Shown piece by piece: positions 20,449-21,665 of a stretch of 21,665 nt of DNA. Every line of letters begins with the position of its first letter. Position 1 is the first letter of the stretch. Source of the DNA: Ophiothrix spiculata (Eukaryota; Echinodermata; Ophiuroidea; Amphilepidida; Ophiotrichidae). Below the pieces are notes generated by a model. It worked only from the letters and a program-made list of their open reading frames with translations. It was not told the DNA's origin and ran no database searches. The translations under genes and the position numbers were made by a program. The DNA is taken from NCBI GenBank assembly GCA_000969725.1, contig JXSR01S042150.1; one strand, given 5' to 3'.

Positions 20449-20821
20449 AAATGGTCAGTTAAGTTATTTACATTTATAGCAATCGTTTTATGAATACAGT
20501 ATTTTATTATTACATGTTATGCATAATGTATTATGCAAATTTATTATTAATGCATTCTACTATACAGAGTACTTTCAGTCAACAAACCTCAAGATTTTAT
20601 ATAGCATTAATTGCGAGGTTTGATAAGTGAATGCATAATTCAAGTTAAAAGCCCAGAGATTCTTTGAACGACTGTATTTAATCAACTTTACTTATTTTAA
20701 AAACTATTCAAAAAGACATTGATAAATGTGCATATTAAAACGTAAAATAAGATTACTTTTGTTGCAAATTGTGCATAATCTCGGATAAGTTAATGGATAC
20801 ATCAGTGATGATGATATATGT

Positions 20822-20885
20822 AGTTATGAAAAGACTATGTGGATTATACTGCAGTGCAATAAACTAAAAACGGTCCAACATTTCA
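20822..20885 (+). promoter_or_regulatory. Conserved AATAAA block, copy in unit C
   Basis: GCAGTGCAATAAACTAAAAA is identical to unit A. AATAAA lies at 20858-20863, 1111 bases after the ATG of the 74-bp block. Flanking identity is lower than between A and B. Confidence 0.4.
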
Positions 20886-21294
20886 AAATATAACTGTTTA
20901 AGATACTAAACGTTTTAAATAACAGCAATTCAAATATCTGTATCTATAACGATTAAAGAGAATGACGCTGATTGCAAATCGTCTTGCTTGATGTTTTATA
21001 TTTATTTATTTATCGCTTGGATATAAAAAAAAACTAGTGTTTCAATGAATTCTGTAGAAACAGTTTCCGGGGAAGCTGCGTTTACGTGCTGTTTTTAAGG
21101 GTTGTATATCGGTTCTACCATGTTGAAAAAAAAGAATGCTATGGTGATTAACAAATTAGGTAAAGGTTATTAATCCTAAAGCTCCCAAAGGTTACAAAAG
21201 TTTACAAGAGAAAATCACCAAAATCGCTTAAGTCCGAATACGTCATAGACGGGGGTCTTATATGGTCGTCAAATCGCTGCCTAAGCAGTGCCCT

Positions 21295-21304
21295 CCCCCC
21301 CCCC
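21295..21304. repeat. Poly-C tract of 10 bases
   Basis: An uninterrupted C run, unusual in this AT-rich window, directly next to the tRNA-like sequence. Confidence 0.9.
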
Positions 21305-21369
21305 TTCCAGGATGGCTTGGTATAGGTTGAGAGATGCGAGAGGTCCCGGGTTCGATCCCGGTTGGAAAC
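21305..21369 (+). repeat. tRNA-like pol III promoter: tRNA pseudogene or SINE head
   Basis: TGGCTTGGTATAGG (21313-21326) resembles an A box and GGTTCGATCCC (21349-21359) fits the B box consensus GGTTCGANNCC. TTCCA (21305) can pair with TGGAA (21363) as part of an acceptor stem, and CCA follows. The T loop is one base short and the D-to-anticodon part is several bases short of a real tRNA, so it is not a functional tRNA. Such sequences head many tRNA-derived SINEs. No poly(A) or simple-repeat SINE tail was identified, so the 3' limit is unknown. Confidence 0.5.
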
Positions 21370-21469
21370 CACCAATTTTTGACAACCTTATTTCCGAGGA
21401 AATATAACACAGAAAAACTTGTTCCTTCCTTAAAACCCTAAAAAGTAGTACCCATCCTGCCCGTATGAT

Positions 21470-21570
21470 TGTGACTCTATGTAATAGCAATGCAATCACA
21501 GAGTAGATGCAATGTCTTCATAGCATCACCGTGTTATTGATTTTGTATAATCCATAATTTCCCAGGAGAT
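21470..21570 (+). repeat. Unit-end block shared by C and B
   Basis: Matches 10664-10740 in two parts, TGTGACTCTATGTAAT and CATCACCGTGTTATTGATTT with CATAATTTCCC, separated here by about 28 additional bases containing ATCACAGAGTAGATGCAATG. Similarity to unit B is lost soon after, near the end of the window. Confidence 0.65.
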
Positions 21571-21665
21571 ATTTGTGACCCGTCATATCGAAAGGTACCT
21601 TAAGGTCGGCAAAATCAAAATTGATTTTTTGGTCTCATCTAAAAGCTGATATTTTAAGCTTTAAA

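Larger units (their letters stand above)
10900..21570 (+). repeat. Tandem unit C, interrupted by several insertions
   Basis: Third direct repeat, stretched to about 10.7 kb. Homology to A and/or B is seen at 10900-11050, 13410-13612, 14058-14480 (split by a 184-bp element), about 14560-14750, 19220-19340, 19705-19830, 20590-21070 and 21470-21570. Between these lie a 302-bp inverted-repeat element, a composite palindrome, a 12700-13105 inverted-repeat relic, a 184-bp fold-back element, and a roughly 4.4-kb cluster (about 14750-19200) with Tc1-like and CR1-like relics. The order of blocks matches units A and B. Confidence 0.6.

Noticed and set aside
21281-21499. 72-codon minus-strand frame containing GFQPGSNPGPLAS
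   Set aside because: This is the antisense reading of the tRNA-like B box region, a familiar false gene signature.
1-21665. CRISPR array, operon, phage or bacterial defence system
   Set aside because: There are no spaced short direct repeats, no ribosome-binding-site-led gene series, and the transposon types are animal.

Overview
The window looks like AT-rich nuclear DNA from an invertebrate animal. It has no operon structure and no long intact reading frame. It carries decayed eukaryotic transposons of several classes: a CR1/L2-like non-LTR retrotransposon, a Tc1-like DNA transposon, short inverted-repeat elements, a possible Penelope-like relic and a tRNA-derived pol III promoter. A bivalve mollusc or similar lophotrochozoan is my best guess, from the retrotransposon 3' region and the palindromic repeat types. 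That placement is inference and could be wrong. No complete protein-coding gene can be supported; almost all open frames are short chance frames.

The main architecture is a run of three diverged, tandem, same-orientation units. Unit A covers about 3370-7322, unit B about 7323-10899 and unit C about 10900-21570. The units align as an ordered series of blocks of roughly 65-80% similarity by eye. Unit C is swollen to about 10.7 kb by later insertions: a 302-bp inverted-repeat element, a composite palindrome, a second inverted-repeat relic, a 184-bp fold-back element, and a cluster holding the Tc1-like and CR1-like relics. For the 184-bp element, unit A still shows the unfilled site.

Two short blocks are far more similar than the rest. 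One is 74 bp, present in all three units with at most three differences. It contains a seven-codon start (MSTSKFT) directly followed by GTAAG, a splice-donor-like sequence. Each copy is followed 1.1-1.3 kb later by a conserved block with an AATAAA hexamer. The other is 124 bp, present in units A and C only, with two differences and an identical 20-codon minus-strand frame. These could mark a triplicated small or non-coding transcription unit, conserved regulatory DNA, or gene conversion. The sequence alone cannot decide.

The first 3.3 kb lies outside the repeat array and holds a possible Penelope-type linker/GIY-YIG relic and a GC-richer island. The right end has a tRNA-like promoter next to a poly-C tract and ends inside or just after unit C.
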